Made by a program: the position numbers and the translations under genes | Notes under the pieces: model-generated | The model's database searches: none | Seen by the model: only the letters and a program-made list of their open reading frames with translations | What the model was told of the DNA's origin: nothing | In this document: in pieces, positions 1 through 8,153 of the stretch | How the letters are laid out: the number at the start of each line of letters is the position of its first letter | Numbering within the stretch: the first letter of the stretch is position 1 | DNA from: Cytobacillus kochii | GTDB lineage: Bacteria > Bacillota > Bacilli > Bacillales > Cytobacillaceae | Length of the DNA: 64,000 nucleotides | Reading direction: 5' to 3' | NCBI RefSeq assembly: GCF_020171845.1 | Contig: NZ_JAIVAM010000005.1 | Span: 285,487 to 349,486, forward strand

Positions 1-78
1 ATTTCCTTCTTCTGAGCAAGCACCAAGTAACAAAGTCAATAATACAAGCAGCAACCAACCATATGATTTTTTACCCAT
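1..78 (-). CDS. Lipoprotein N-terminus (partial), possibly phosphonate-binding protein
   Basis: Only the first 26 codons lie in the window; the gene runs off the left edge. They encode a lipoprotein signal peptide: a short basic start, a Leu-rich stretch, and a lipobox ending LLGAC, followed by SEEG. The ATG at 78 is chosen because a GGGAG ribosome binding site sits 9 nt upstream; an in-frame ATG at 84 is too close to it. The gene follows the phn operon on the same strand after about 115 nt, so a PhnD-type substrate-binding protein of a phosphonate ABC importer is an attractive guess. That is inference from position only, since no mature-domain sequence is visible. Confidence 0.6.
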   Translation of the reverse strand, partial: MGKKSYGWLLLVLLTLLLGACSEEGN

Positions 79-144
79 TTTCATTCACTCCCTTTATTTA
101 CGATTTAACTTATTTCACTTTAATTTAAGCATAATAATCTACAC

Positions 145-170
145 AAAAGACTGAATTTACTGTCTTTTTA
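145..170 (-). terminator. Weak hairpin after the PHP gene
   Basis: On the minus strand AAAAGAC and GTCTTTT form a 7-bp stem around a 10-nt loop, just after the stop codon of the PHP-domain gene and before the lipoprotein gene. The stem is AT-rich and the T tail short, so it may only reduce read-through. Confidence 0.3.
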
Positions 171-195
171 CACGAAATATACCGGCTTTCACTAA

Positions 196-1029
196 TCATT
201 TACAAACCAAATAATCAGTTAACAATCGGTTTAGAGGCGACTCATAGTCCCCCATACGGACTGATGAACCAAATGCACCGTGATAATCTGAACCACCTGT
301 CATAAGAAGACCATACCTTGCCATAAGGATATCAATTCTTTGGTGATCCGCTTCACTATGATCAGGATGATTACGCTCAACACCATCCAATCCAATCTGA
401 CTATCTACAAGCTCTTCAATCAGATCATAGGAATCAAGTTGACCAGGATGGGCAATTACAGCAAATCCACCATCTGCTTTAATCGCTCGAATGGCATCAT
501 ATACGTCCACATAAGCAATATCCCCAGCAGCTACTCCCCCTCCTTTAAACAGTGAACGATACAACTTTTTATATGCTTCTGAGTCGTAAGGTTCTGACGT
601 AATGGCCGCCATAATATGTTGCTTATAAATCGTCTCACTTGGTGAGGCGATTTGCGATATTGCTTTTATAGACAAATGGATGCCTTGCTGTTGAATTTGC
701 CCAATTTGCCAAATGGAATGGGCTTGTCTCCGCTTAAGCACTTCATTACATAATGCTAAAATATGCCCTTTGTTAGCATCATAATGGTAGCCTAGTACGT
801 GTACTTTTCGGTTTCTTTTGAAATCAAATGTGGAAATTTCAATCCCAGGAATAAGCTGAATCTGATATGTTTCGGCCCATTTCAAGGCTTCCCCTTGCCC
901 TTTTACCGTATCATGGTCAACGATGCTAATATGTGTGATACCGGCCGCTGCAGCTTTTTCCATAACCACTTGAATGGAATCTGCGCCATCTGAAAAATCG
1001 CTATGAACATGTAAATCCGCCTTCCTCAT
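196..1029 (-). CDS. PHP-domain phosphoesterase of the phosphonate operon
   Basis: A 277-residue PHP metallohydrolase. Metal-binding motifs are visible in order: DLHVHSDFSDG (residues 5-15), IVDHD near 37-41, GIEIS near 62-66, IAHPGQ near 193-198 and GGSDYHG near the C-terminus. Family knowledge: a PHP protein (cyclic phosphate dihydrolase) was shown to hydrolyse 5-phosphoribosyl 1,2-cyclic phosphate, the C-P lyase product otherwise opened by PhnP. The gene overlaps phnL by 4 nt as the last gene of the phnG-M run, and no metallo-beta-lactamase PhnP is present, so I infer it does the PhnP step. The fold is secure; the substrate is inferred. A generic 3',5'-nucleotidase/oligoribonuclease role is the alternative. 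Confidence 0.82.
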   Translation of the reverse strand: MRKADLHVHSDFSDGADSIQVVMEKAAAAGITHISIVDHDTVKGQGEALKWAETYQIQLIPGIEISTFDFKRNRKVHVLGYHYDANKGHILALCNEVLKRRQAHSIWQIGQIQQQGIHLSIKAISQIASPSETIYKQHIMAAITSEPYDSEAYKKLYRSLFKGGGVAAGDIAYVDVYDAIRAIKADGGFAVIAHPGQLDSYDLIEELVDSQIGLDGVERNHPDHSEADHQRIDILMARYGLLMTGGSDYHGAFGSSVRMGDYESPLNRLLTDYLVCK

Positions 1030-1736
1030 AACGCCGCTCCTGCCCTTTTGAACGATTGCTGGCTCATTTCAAAAATATGATCACATAATTCATCCATAAA
1101 TTCGATATCATGGAAAACCCCTAGCAATGTTGTCCCACTTTCCTTTAACTTTTGAATCACTTCTTTCACCTTTTGTTTGGACTGTTGATCAAGACTTGCT
1201 GTTGGCTCATCTAACAGGAGTAGCCTTGGCTTTTTAACGGCTGCGATGGCGATGTTTAACCTTAACTTTTCCCCACCTGAAAACGTATTAGGGTACGTAT
1301 CCCATAGTTTGCGATCAAGTTCAAAATGAGAAAGCACTTCCTCTGCTTCTTTTTGTGCTTCTAATAATGACCGCCCCGTCTCCAAAACAGATTGCTCTAC
1401 TAATTCGCGGGCGGTTGTTCGTGGCATGACATTTAAAAATTGTGACACATACCCAATTTCATATTTTCGTAAATAGATGATCTCCCTTTCTGACGCTTTT
1501 TGCAGATCAATCCATCCATATTTCTCTGAGTCAAAATAAATCCGCCCCGCTTCAGGTAAATATGTGCGATAAATACTTTTTAAGATCGTTGATTTCCCAC
1601 TGCCACTTTTGCCCGTGATCCCGATAAATTCACCTTGGTTCATTGAGAAGTTCAACTGTTGCACAGCATGAATCGTCTGACCTAAATGCACAATTTGAAA
1701 ATTCTTCTCCAGACCTTCAATTTTTAAGAATGTCAT
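1026..1736 (-). CDS. phnL: C-P lyase ABC-like subunit PhnL
   Basis: 236 residues with an ABC ATPase core: Walker A GKSGSGKST (about 42-50), Q-loop around YVSQF (about 95), signature FSGGEKLRLN (about 152-161) and Walker B RLLLLDEPTASLD (about 170-182). PhnL is not a transporter ATPase in known systems; with PhnG, H, I and M it supports formation of the ribose 1-methylphosphonate 5-triphosphate intermediate from ATP and a phosphonate. The ATG overlaps the phnM stop by 4 nt and its own stop overlaps the PHP gene start by 4 nt, indicating translational coupling. Placement after PhnK and next to PhnM separates it from a general transporter ATPase. Confidence 0.93.
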   Translation of the reverse strand: MTFLKIEGLEKNFQIVHLGQTIHAVQQLNFSMNQGEFIGITGKSGSGKSTILKSIYRTYLPEAGRIYFDSEKYGWIDLQKASEREIIYLRKYEIGYVSQFLNVMPRTTARELVEQSVLETGRSLLEAQKEAEEVLSHFELDRKLWDTYPNTFSGGEKLRLNIAIAAVKKPRLLLLDEPTASLDQQSKQKVKEVIQKLKESGTTLLGVFHDIEFMDELCDHIFEMSQQSFKRAGAAL

Positions 1737-2938
1737 CGTATTACCTCCTCCATCGCCGGGTTTTTTCGGTAATTCGTTGTCGTTATCACAACACCATTAA
1801 CCATTGTTAATGTTACAGTTGGAAAACCATCATCCAATTTCTCAATGATGAGTAAATCCGCTTTATAGCCAGGTTTGATAGAACCAATTTCATGATCAAG
1901 GTTTACTGCCTTCGCTGGCTTTGAAGTGACCATTTGGAACATATCTAGGAGGTTCTGATCATACTTATCATGGAGCGTAAAGATAGAATGGAGTAAGGCC
2001 GATGGATAATAATCACTACATAAAATATCTGCACATTGATGGCGAATCGCTTCTGCTGCAGATAAATTGCCTGAGTGCGAGCCGCCTAAAAGGATATTGG
2101 GCGCCCCAACGATTGTATATAGACCGCTCTGCTTCGCCTTTTTAGCAACCTCTAATGTAATTGGAAATTCACTGATTGTGGTCCCAATGGATTGGACGAG
2201 GTCAATCTTACCTTTATGGTCATCATCATGTGAAGCAACGCTAACCCCTTGCCCTATCGCTATTTCAGCAATCTCTTTCATCATGTCAATCGTCATCACT
2301 TTTGAAGATAGGCGGTCTTGGATAATACGATTTAACTCCTGTTCAGTTAAATCACGATAACCACGCATCGTTTCACGAAAAACTTCTAAATTGCGATACT
2401 GACCTTGACCTGGTGTATGATCCATAAAAGATAGCAGGTGAATTTTACCTGAACGGAGGTTCTCTATTAAACGGTCGACACCTTCCAGATTATCTATTTC
2501 AAAACGAGCATGTAGGCGATGGCGAATAAGATGTTGCTGCTCGGATGTTTCCGTAATCGCTTCGACTAATTTCTGTACATTTTCTGGTAAGCGCATCGGC
2601 TTATGGGTGAAAATATCCTCCCGGTAGAAAGAAAGTGAATGAAACATCGTTGTAATCCCGTGTCCAATGAGGATCTTTTCTGCTTCACGCAGGCCCATTT
2701 GGACATTCATCATACTTGTCGGTCGCGGCGAGATGATAGATTCAATATAATCAGAGTGAATATCTATAAATCCTGGAGAAATATAACCCCCGTTTGCATC
2801 TATTCTTTCAACATTGGTAAATGAAGTGAGTTCATCTTCTTTTACAATCGCCTTGATCCGTTCTTCTTCTACTAATACTGCATGTTTTTCTAGCATTCTA
2901 TCTTCAAGTACAATCACACCGTTATGAATAATATACAT
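1733..2938 (-). CDS. phnM: Ribose 1-methylphosphonate 5-triphosphate diphosphatase PhnM
   Basis: An amidohydrolase-fold protein of 401 residues. The metal-site motif GFIDIHSD is near residues 57-64, with SFMDHTPGQGQY near 170-181, ASHDDDH near 235-241 and a C-terminal KPGYKADLLI typical of the superfamily. PhnM removes pyrophosphate from alpha-D-ribose 1-methylphosphonate 5-triphosphate to give the PhnJ substrate. The ATG at 2938 is preferred over an in-frame GTG at 2944 because GGAGGG sits 6-7 nt before the ATG and directly abuts the GTG. It starts 15 nt after phnK and overlaps phnL by 4 nt. Full length, no missing motif. Confidence 0.93.
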   Translation of the reverse strand: MYIIHNGVIVLEDRMLEKHAVLVEEERIKAIVKEDELTSFTNVERIDANGGYISPGFIDIHSDYIESIISPRPTSMMNVQMGLREAEKILIGHGITTMFHSLSFYREDIFTHKPMRLPENVQKLVEAITETSEQQHLIRHRLHARFEIDNLEGVDRLIENLRSGKIHLLSFMDHTPGQGQYRNLEVFRETMRGYRDLTEQELNRIIQDRLSSKVMTIDMMKEIAEIAIGQGVSVASHDDDHKGKIDLVQSIGTTISEFPITLEVAKKAKQSGLYTIVGAPNILLGGSHSGNLSAAEAIRHQCADILCSDYYPSALLHSIFTLHDKYDQNLLDMFQMVTSKPAKAVNLDHEIGSIKPGYKADLLIIEKLDDGFPTVTLTMVNGVVITTTNYRKNPAMEEVIR

Positions 2939-2953
2939 ATGCACCCTCCTCTT

Positions 2954-3793
2954 TTATAGCAACGAATAAACAAGCTGTTGTGTGTAAGCGTCTTGAGGAT
3001 CTTCAAGGATTTGATCTGTTAGCCCTTTTTCGATTACTTCCCCATTTAACATCACCATTGTGCGGTCAGCTAGCATACGAATAACGGCTAAGTCATGCGA
3101 TACCACAATCATGCTGATACCCATCTCACGTTGAATCGTTTTAATTAAATCAAGGACACTGGCTTGCACAGATAAGTCTAACCCGGTCGTTACTTCATCT
3201 AAGAAAAGAATAGGAGGATAGTTAGAAAGGGCTTTTGCAATCTGCACACGCTGCTGCATTCCCCCTGAGAACCGCTTGGGTTCTTCTTTCATTCTAAAAA
3301 GGGGAAGATGGACTTTGTCGAGCAATTCCGTTCCGACACGCTCCATTTCACCGACATGGCGATTGCCTGCTGCAATGAGTTTCTCAGCGATATTTCCAAT
3401 AGAGGAAAAGTTCATCTTCAACCCTTTTGCTGGATTTTGATAAACCATTCCGAGGATATGGTTGCGCACATATCTTTTTTGCTGATTAGAAAGAGCAAAA
3501 ATGTTTTTCTCCTTAAAATCTTCATGGTTGATAAACATTTCCCCACCTGTCGCAGTCTCATCAAAATATAAACATTGCATAAGCGTAGATTTCCCACTCC
3601 CACTTTCGCCAACAATCCCTAATATTTCCCCGGGAAATAATTCAAACGAGATATTTCGACAGGCATACACTGTCCCACAATAAGGGCAAAAATTCTTTTC
3701 TAACTGTCTCGTATCTTGATGCTGACAATGACTACAGCTTCTTCCAAACACTTTTTCTAATCGCTGGACTTGTAAGATAGGTTCATCACGCAT
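2954..3793 (-). CDS. phnK: C-P lyase ABC-like subunit PhnK with a Cys4 insertion
   Basis: 279 residues with Walker A GESGSGKST (about 60-68), signature SGGMQQRVQ (about 176-184) and Walker B LFLDEVTTGLD (about 196-206), with valine where most ABC proteins have proline in DEPT. In known complexes PhnK binds the PhnGHIJ core through PhnJ. The N-terminus carries an extra segment with C20, C23, C36 and C39 as two C-x2-C pairs, plus C45, between the first strand and the Walker A region. This resembles a small zinc-binding loop; enterobacterial PhnK lacks it as far as I recall. It overlaps phnJ by 8 nt. Mechanism of the insertion is unknown; metal binding is inference. Confidence 0.92.
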   Translation of the reverse strand: MRDEPILQVQRLEKVFGRSCSHCQHQDTRQLEKNFCPYCGTVYACRNISFELFPGEILGIVGESGSGKSTLMQCLYFDETATGGEMFINHEDFKEKNIFALSNQQKRYVRNHILGMVYQNPAKGLKMNFSSIGNIAEKLIAAGNRHVGEMERVGTELLDKVHLPLFRMKEEPKRFSGGMQQRVQIAKALSNYPPILFLDEVTTGLDLSVQASVLDLIKTIQREMGISMIVVSHDLAVIRMLADRTMVMLNGEVIEKGLTDQILEDPQDAYTQQLVYSLL

Positions 3794-4652
3794 AGCTTAT
3801 ATCCCCTTTTCCTTGAATCGCCCCATTTACTTGTGCTAAACAATGGTGAGAATCATTACATTGGTAATACACCTTATCCTTATCTGCATCTATGATCTCA
3901 TCCAAAAACGTATCGGTTGACCCGCATAAATGACAAGCTTGTTCTGCGAAAGATTCGACAGTAAATGGGTAATCCTCAAATGCTAATGAACGGACATCTG
4001 TATAAGGTGGAACCGCATAAATTTTCTTTTCTCGTCCTGCCCCTAATAAAATAAGTGCTTCTGAATGATTCATTTTATGATTATCAAATCGGGGAATAGG
4101 ACTCGGTGCCATCACATAACGGTCAGCTACATAGACGGGGTGGTCCGCCCCTGTTTTGGTCTGACCATATTTCATAATTTGTTCAAATAACTGTAGCCAA
4201 GCACCGCTGTATTCTTCTTCCGCATGGAGAATTTTCGTTTGTCTTTCACTCTTTTCTACTGACCGCAATGGTTCTGGAGCAGGGACCTGCAAGACGAGCA
4301 CTTGACCTTCTGTTAAAGGCTGCTCAGGGATGCGATGTCTTGACTGAATAATCGTTGCTTCTGCCGTTCCTTCCGTAATGGCAATGCCTGTCGTTTTTTC
4401 AACTAGTTTTTTGATATTGACTGCATTAACCGATTCATCTGACCCTTGATCAATCACCTTTAATACATCGTCTTTGCCAATGATGGATAGCGTCACCTGT
4501 AATCCACCTGTACCCCAGCCTCTAGCGATAGGCATTTCCCTCGAAGAAAAGGGCACTTGATAACCTGGAATACTAATCGCTTTTAAGATCGTTCTTCTAA
4601 TCTCTTTTTTTGAGCCTTCATCGAAGAAAGCAAAATGATGGAGTCTTGTCAT
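3786..4652 (-). CDS. phnJ: Carbon-phosphorus lyase PhnJ (radical SAM)
   Basis: 288 residues. PhnJ cleaves the C-P bond of alpha-D-ribose 1-methylphosphonate 5-phosphate, giving methane and the 1,2-cyclic phosphate. The non-canonical iron-sulfur motif C-x2-C-x21-C-x5-C is intact at C240, C243, C265 and C271, essentially the E. coli spacing. The conserved glycine-rich ARGWGTGGLQ segment near residues 43-52 contains the site of the proposed glycyl radical. AAGGAGAG lies about 10 nt upstream of the ATG and overlaps the phnI stop, 5 nt away. With phnG, H, I and K this is the catalytic core, so the pathway looks functional. Confidence 0.96.
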   Translation of the reverse strand: MTRLHHFAFFDEGSKKEIRRTILKAISIPGYQVPFSSREMPIARGWGTGGLQVTLSIIGKDDVLKVIDQGSDESVNAVNIKKLVEKTTGIAITEGTAEATIIQSRHRIPEQPLTEGQVLVLQVPAPEPLRSVEKSERQTKILHAEEEYSGAWLQLFEQIMKYGQTKTGADHPVYVADRYVMAPSPIPRFDNHKMNHSEALILLGAGREKKIYAVPPYTDVRSLAFEDYPFTVESFAEQACHLCGSTDTFLDEIIDADKDKVYYQCNDSHHCLAQVNGAIQGKGDISYA

Positions 4653-4657
4653 AATTA

Positions 4658-5749
4658 TTACTCTCCTTTCTGTCCTTTTCTTGCACGATCGAGCTTAGAT
4701 TGGAAAGTCACATAATGAGGAAGTTTCAAATGCGAAATGAACCCTGTCGATTCAACGGAATCAATATGCAATAAAACAAACTCCTCGTCATGTGTAGGAA
4801 AATCAGGTGATGGGTGCTGCAAGCATTGATCTAAAATACTCATCGCTATCGCCTTTGTCTCATTTTGCCCGTAGCACATCCCATAGCCGATTTCAAAGTC
4901 GAGGGCTTCTTCACTTTCCTCACTCGCGCCCTTTACCGGCACAAATGATTCCACTTCTGTCACTTCAATAGCACCTATATAATAATGCTCTTCCTCACAT
5001 TCATGTGGCGATGAGATGTGAATAGGCATCATACCCACCCTCAACTCCCCTACATTGGGATGAACTTGACCGTATCCCCGCATAGAAGCATAACCAAGAG
5101 AAGTAACTGCACCTGTCTGTCCCCTTGTTAATGTCTGCAACCTTGCACTTCGATTGGCAGGAAATTGGAGGCTCTTCTTTGTGACATCAAAAGGCTCGCG
5201 ATTATCATCTACATAAGTTTGCACAAGACCGTTTTTCCTTAAATATTCCACAACTTTAGGGAAAATTTGTGATGATGGCTGCTCTCTCAGCTGATCGATT
5301 TTTTCTTTATAATGCTGCAACCATTGTTTCTCTTCTTGTTGATTCTCTATTAATAAATCAAAATCTAACAATCTATGTGTATAATCCGTTGTTGCTCCTA
5401 ATATTTGTCCACCAGGGATATCTTTAAAACTAGAAGAGATCCGCCTAGAAATGCGCATATCTTCTGTCTGAATTGCTTCGCTATAATACAATCGTGGTAA
5501 TGTCGAACGATGGGCACGCAAGGTAAATACGGCCTCCTCCATATTCCCTTCCGATTGTTTAATAGCCAGCGCAGCTAACATAGGCGCATACAGACTAGCT
5601 TCAGACATCACCTGATCTACTAAACCCTTCATCGTGGCAAGAATTGTTTCAATTTCTATATGCCTTTCACCTTTCAGCCGGTTATAACGAAGGCGTTCAA
5701 TGGAGGCTTCGATAGCCTCTGTCCCTCCTTTAACGGCAACATATCCCAT
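4658..5749 (-). CDS. phnI: C-P lyase core subunit PhnI
   Basis: 363 residues matching the PhnI family over full length. Recognisable segments are the N-terminal GYVAVKGGTEAIEAS, the DYTHRLLDFDLL stretch near 125-136, the LTRGQTGAVTSLGYASMRGYGQVHPNVGELRVG block split across residues about 208-240, and HVTFQSKLDRARK near the C-terminus. In known systems PhnI has nucleosidase activity and, with PhnG, H and L, transfers the phosphonate to ATP in place of adenine. The ATG overlaps the phnH stop by one base (TAATG), implying translational coupling. No disruption is visible. Confidence 0.95.
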   Translation of the reverse strand: MGYVAVKGGTEAIEASIERLRYNRLKGERHIEIETILATMKGLVDQVMSEASLYAPMLAALAIKQSEGNMEEAVFTLRAHRSTLPRLYYSEAIQTEDMRISRRISSSFKDIPGGQILGATTDYTHRLLDFDLLIENQQEEKQWLQHYKEKIDQLREQPSSQIFPKVVEYLRKNGLVQTYVDDNREPFDVTKKSLQFPANRSARLQTLTRGQTGAVTSLGYASMRGYGQVHPNVGELRVGMMPIHISSPHECEEEHYYIGAIEVTEVESFVPVKGASEESEEALDFEIGYGMCYGQNETKAIAMSILDQCLQHPSPDFPTHDEEFVLLHIDSVESTGFISHLKLPHYVTFQSKLDRARKGQKGE

Positions 5750-6339
5750 TACTTACTCACCTCACTGATTACTGTTGTCCTTGGTAAACAAACAAGCTTA
5801 CCTACTTGGTCTGTTATCACGATATCGATTCCTAGCGGAAATTCTTGATTTTTCTCTTCACGTGCTTGGTTGATTGTCTGAGAATAAGCGAGCTTTAAAC
5901 GCTTAACCTTCTTGATCCCCGGTCCTTTTAATAGCCATTCTTGTCCTGATGACAACTCTGGGGTCTCAATAATGATGGTGGCAGAAAGTTGAGGGTCGAT
6001 TAAACTCCCTTTTTTCGCCGATTGGATAGCGCTTATTAGACCAGCTTGTGGTAAATCAGCTGTAATGATGATAAAATCGGCTTCACTTTCCTCCACATGC
6101 TTGGCTAATGTCAGTTGGGAGATTCTTTGGACGAGTGACGTATGGTTCCCTTTAATATGGAAAGTTGCCTCGCTATCGAGTAAGGTGACCATCGTTAAAA
6201 AGGTAGAATGATAACAATCAATTGGATGGTCAATTTGAATCATTTGCTTAGCTAAACTATTTGTTTTACCAGGCTGTGCCATGCCATCCATTACCTTGCG
6301 AAAAACAGCTTGTGTGTCATGGACATAATCAAGTGGCAT
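5749..6339 (-). CDS. phnH: C-P lyase core subunit PhnH
   Basis: 196 residues from the ATG at 6339, which has AGGGAG 9-10 nt upstream; a longer reading from 6372 would overlap phnG and lacks a binding site. The N-terminus MPLDYVHDTQAVFRKVMDGM and the downstream MAQPGKTNSL are typical of PhnH, which structurally resembles PLP-dependent transferases but has no PLP lysine. It is a required part of the PhnGHIJ core; its exact chemical role is unresolved in the literature I know. It begins 13 nt after phnG and shares one base with phnI. Confidence 0.93.
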   Translation of the reverse strand: MPLDYVHDTQAVFRKVMDGMAQPGKTNSLAKQMIQIDHPIDCYHSTFLTMVTLLDSEATFHIKGNHTSLVQRISQLTLAKHVEESEADFIIITADLPQAGLISAIQSAKKGSLIDPQLSATIIIETPELSSGQEWLLKGPGIKKVKRLKLAYSQTINQAREEKNQEFPLGIDIVITDQVGKLVCLPRTTVISEVSK

Positions 6340-6352
6340 TATTTTCACTCCC

Positions 6353-6775
6353 TTAAATTGACATCGTTTCAAAGGACACTTTTGTTTCCATTAAGTGTGC
6401 CTGCTCTTTGTTTTCCTGATCGATGATTGCTTCTTCTTTCGCTTGGAGAAGTTGATTCCATCTCGCCATAATCGGCAATTTCGCGCCATAAGCGGCATCA
6501 ATGATGGCAAGGTCACGAGACCACTCTTCTTCTAGACCGATGACCATTCCCTTACCTATACTGCCCTCTATTTCTACCATCGTCTCCGTCATTAATACTT
6601 CCCCTAGATAAAATAGGGATCGCTTGGCTGTTTCTCTTACCTTCAGCATTGTTAAACCGTTTCTCGGTGCAACTATTTCTTTTACGTCGTAATGTTCGGT
6701 CACCTCTCTCGCCATCTCCTTAGCCAACGAGGCTCCCGCCTTCACTAAAATCGTTGTTCTTCTTTTTCGATTCAT
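6353..6775 (-). CDS. phnG: C-P lyase core subunit PhnG
   Basis: First gene of the phn operon, 140 residues. The ATG at 6775 is chosen because AGGAGG lies 7-8 nt upstream; a longer reading to 6817 would run across that site and across a 12-bp palindrome. PhnG hallmarks are the central PRNGLTMLKVRETAKRSLFYLGE region (residues about 37-59), the DAAYGAKLP segment near 93-101, and a C-terminal helix rich in Glu and Lys. PhnG acts with PhnH, I and L in ribosylation of phosphonates. Promoter and operator candidates are listed separately. Confidence 0.93.
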   Translation of the reverse strand: MNRKRRTTILVKAGASLAKEMAREVTEHYDVKEIVAPRNGLTMLKVRETAKRSLFYLGEVLMTETMVEIEGSIGKGMVIGLEEEWSRDLAIIDAAYGAKLPIMARWNQLLQAKEEAIIDQENKEQAHLMETKVSFETMSI

Positions 6776-6806
6776 CTCCCTACCTCCTCTCGCAAGTTCA
6801 TCGTAA

Positions 6807-6818
6807 CTTGGCGCCAAG
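6807..6818. promoter_or_regulatory. 12-bp palindrome in the phnG leader
   Basis: CTTGGCGCCAAG is a perfect 12-bp dyad lying 32-43 nt upstream of the phnG start codon, downstream of the predicted promoter. It could be a regulator site or a short leader hairpin. Nothing else identifies it. Confidence 0.4.
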
Positions 6819-6825
6819 CTGTTGT

Positions 6826-6866
6826 GTTTTAATTTATTTTTAATATTGTGTAAATAAGGATTTACA
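6826..6866 (-). promoter_or_regulatory. phn operon promoter overlapping an 18-bp inverted repeat
   Basis: On the minus strand a -35-like TTTACA (6854-6849) and a weak -10-like TAAAAC (6831-6826) are 17 nt apart. The -35 is embedded in TGTAAAT-AAGG-ATTTACA (6849-6866), a perfect inverted repeat with 7-bp arms. A repressor bound there would block the promoter. The PhnF/HutC-type regulator at 8154-8828 is the obvious candidate, but the same repeat is not seen upstream of that regulator. Confidence 0.45.
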
Positions 6867-6896
6867 TGGCGGACACCTTTATAGAATTAACCCTTG

Positions 6897-6933
6897 CAAA
6901 AAAACCCCTCTCCTTTTTTTTGTGGTGAGGGGT
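6897..6933 (-). terminator. Terminator or attenuator upstream of the phn promoter
   Basis: A GC-rich hairpin (ACCCCTC-T-CC paired with GG-T-GAGGGGT, one mismatch) is followed on the minus strand by seven T residues. It lies between the repeat array and the phn promoter, so it most simply ends transcription coming from the PhnF-like gene or from the array. If phn transcripts start further upstream it would act as an attenuator. Confidence 0.65.
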
Positions 6934-7307
6934 CTTTGAAAATGAATATAGCTATAATGGTTTCGAGCTGGAGCTGCTTTTTTGAGGTTATTAATGTGGT
7001 TGTCAGCTAGTAGGGTGAGTAGATCGGTGGTCGGTGGTTGCTCTTGCTTATCAAGCGATTATCTACCATATTCCGTTAAGGTTATTGTTCAATTATGAGC
7101 TTAATTTCATGATACCCTTTGACATCGAGCCTCTACGGGTATAATTATTCCGCCGCAAAAGCCAGGAGTATCAGAGGCTGGTACGCCCTACCATGCAAGG
7201 TGATCATGTCCGCATTTCCATATAAATTTGGCGACAATATCCTTCAAACTGTTGTCAGCCTCATCCAATCAAAATATATATTCTTATATGAGCGTTTAAA
7301 ACTGAGA
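6934..7307. other. Intergenic stretch without a recognisable gene
   Basis: About 370 bases between the terminator and the first repeat unit. I see no coding sequence with a start site, no convincing promoter and no strong hairpin. An open frame enters from here into the repeat array, but it has no ribosome binding site or recognisable protein similarity. Confidence 0.6.
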
Positions 7308-8089
7308 CTGTGTGTAAAACATGGTTTCACGCAAGAGGATGATGGACTTGGCTTTGTATTGCGCGCAAACCTTAGTTTCGCGCAACATTCTTTTGGATTT
7401 AGCTTTGTTCTGCGCGCAAACCTTAGTTTCGCGCAACATACTTTTGGATTTGACTTTGTTCTGCGCGCAAACCTTAGTTTCGCGCAACATGCTTTGGGAT
7501 TTAGCTTTGTTCTGCGCGCAAACCTTAGTTATGCGCAACATGCTTTTGGATTTGACTTTGTACTGCGTGCAAACCTTAGTTTCGCGCAACATTCTTTTGG
7601 ATTTGACTTTGTACTGCGTGCAAACCTTAGTTTCGCGCAACATACTTTTGAATTTTGCTTTGTTCTGCGCGCAAACCTTAGTTTCGCGCAACATACTTTT
7701 GAATTTTGCTTTGTTCTGCGCGCAAACCTTAGTTTCGCGCAACATGCTTTTGGATTTAGCTTTGTCCTGCGCGCAAACCTTAGTTTCGCGCAACATACTT
7801 TTGAATTTTGCTTTGTCCTGCGCGCAAACCTTAGTTATGCGCAACATACTTTTGGATTTAGCTTTGTTCTGCGCGCAAACCTTAGTTTCGCGCAACATAC
7901 TTTTGAATTTAGCTTTGTTCTGCACGCAAACCTTAGTTTCGCGCAACATACTTTTGGATTTAGCTTTGTTCTGCGCGCAAACCTTAGTTTCGCGCAACAT
8001 ACTTTTGGATTTGGCTATGTACTGCGTGCAAATCTTAGCTACACGCACCATACTTATAGATTTGACTATGTATTGCGCGCAAATCATGT
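7308..8089. repeat. 51-bp tandem repeat array 1 (about 15 units)
   Basis: Fifteen head-to-tail units with an exact 51-bp step: the TTTCGCGC anchor falls at 7376, 7427, 7478 and onward to 7988 without indels, with degenerate units at both ends (about 7325 and 8039). Each unit holds TGCGCG and CGCGCA arms that form an inverted repeat around CAAACCTTAGTTT, the two CGCG cores being 17 bp apart. A few units replace a core with TGCGTG or ATGCGC. Two plus-strand frames and one minus-strand frame stay open because 51 is a multiple of three; they look artefactual. There are no unique spacers. Function unknown. Confidence 0.92.
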
Positions 8090-8153
8090 TTTTTTCTCTC
8101 TCTCACATCATTCTCTCTAGTTATATATCTAAAACCAAGCAATCGGCCCCATT

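Noticed and set aside
6776..6817. Longer phnG start at 6817
   Set aside because: Would place the strong AGGAGG site and the palindrome inside the gene; the ATG at 6775 has ideal spacing.
7308..8089. CRISPR array
   Set aside because: Whole 51-bp units repeat with no variable spacers and there are no cas genes in the window; the same applies to arrays 2 and 3.
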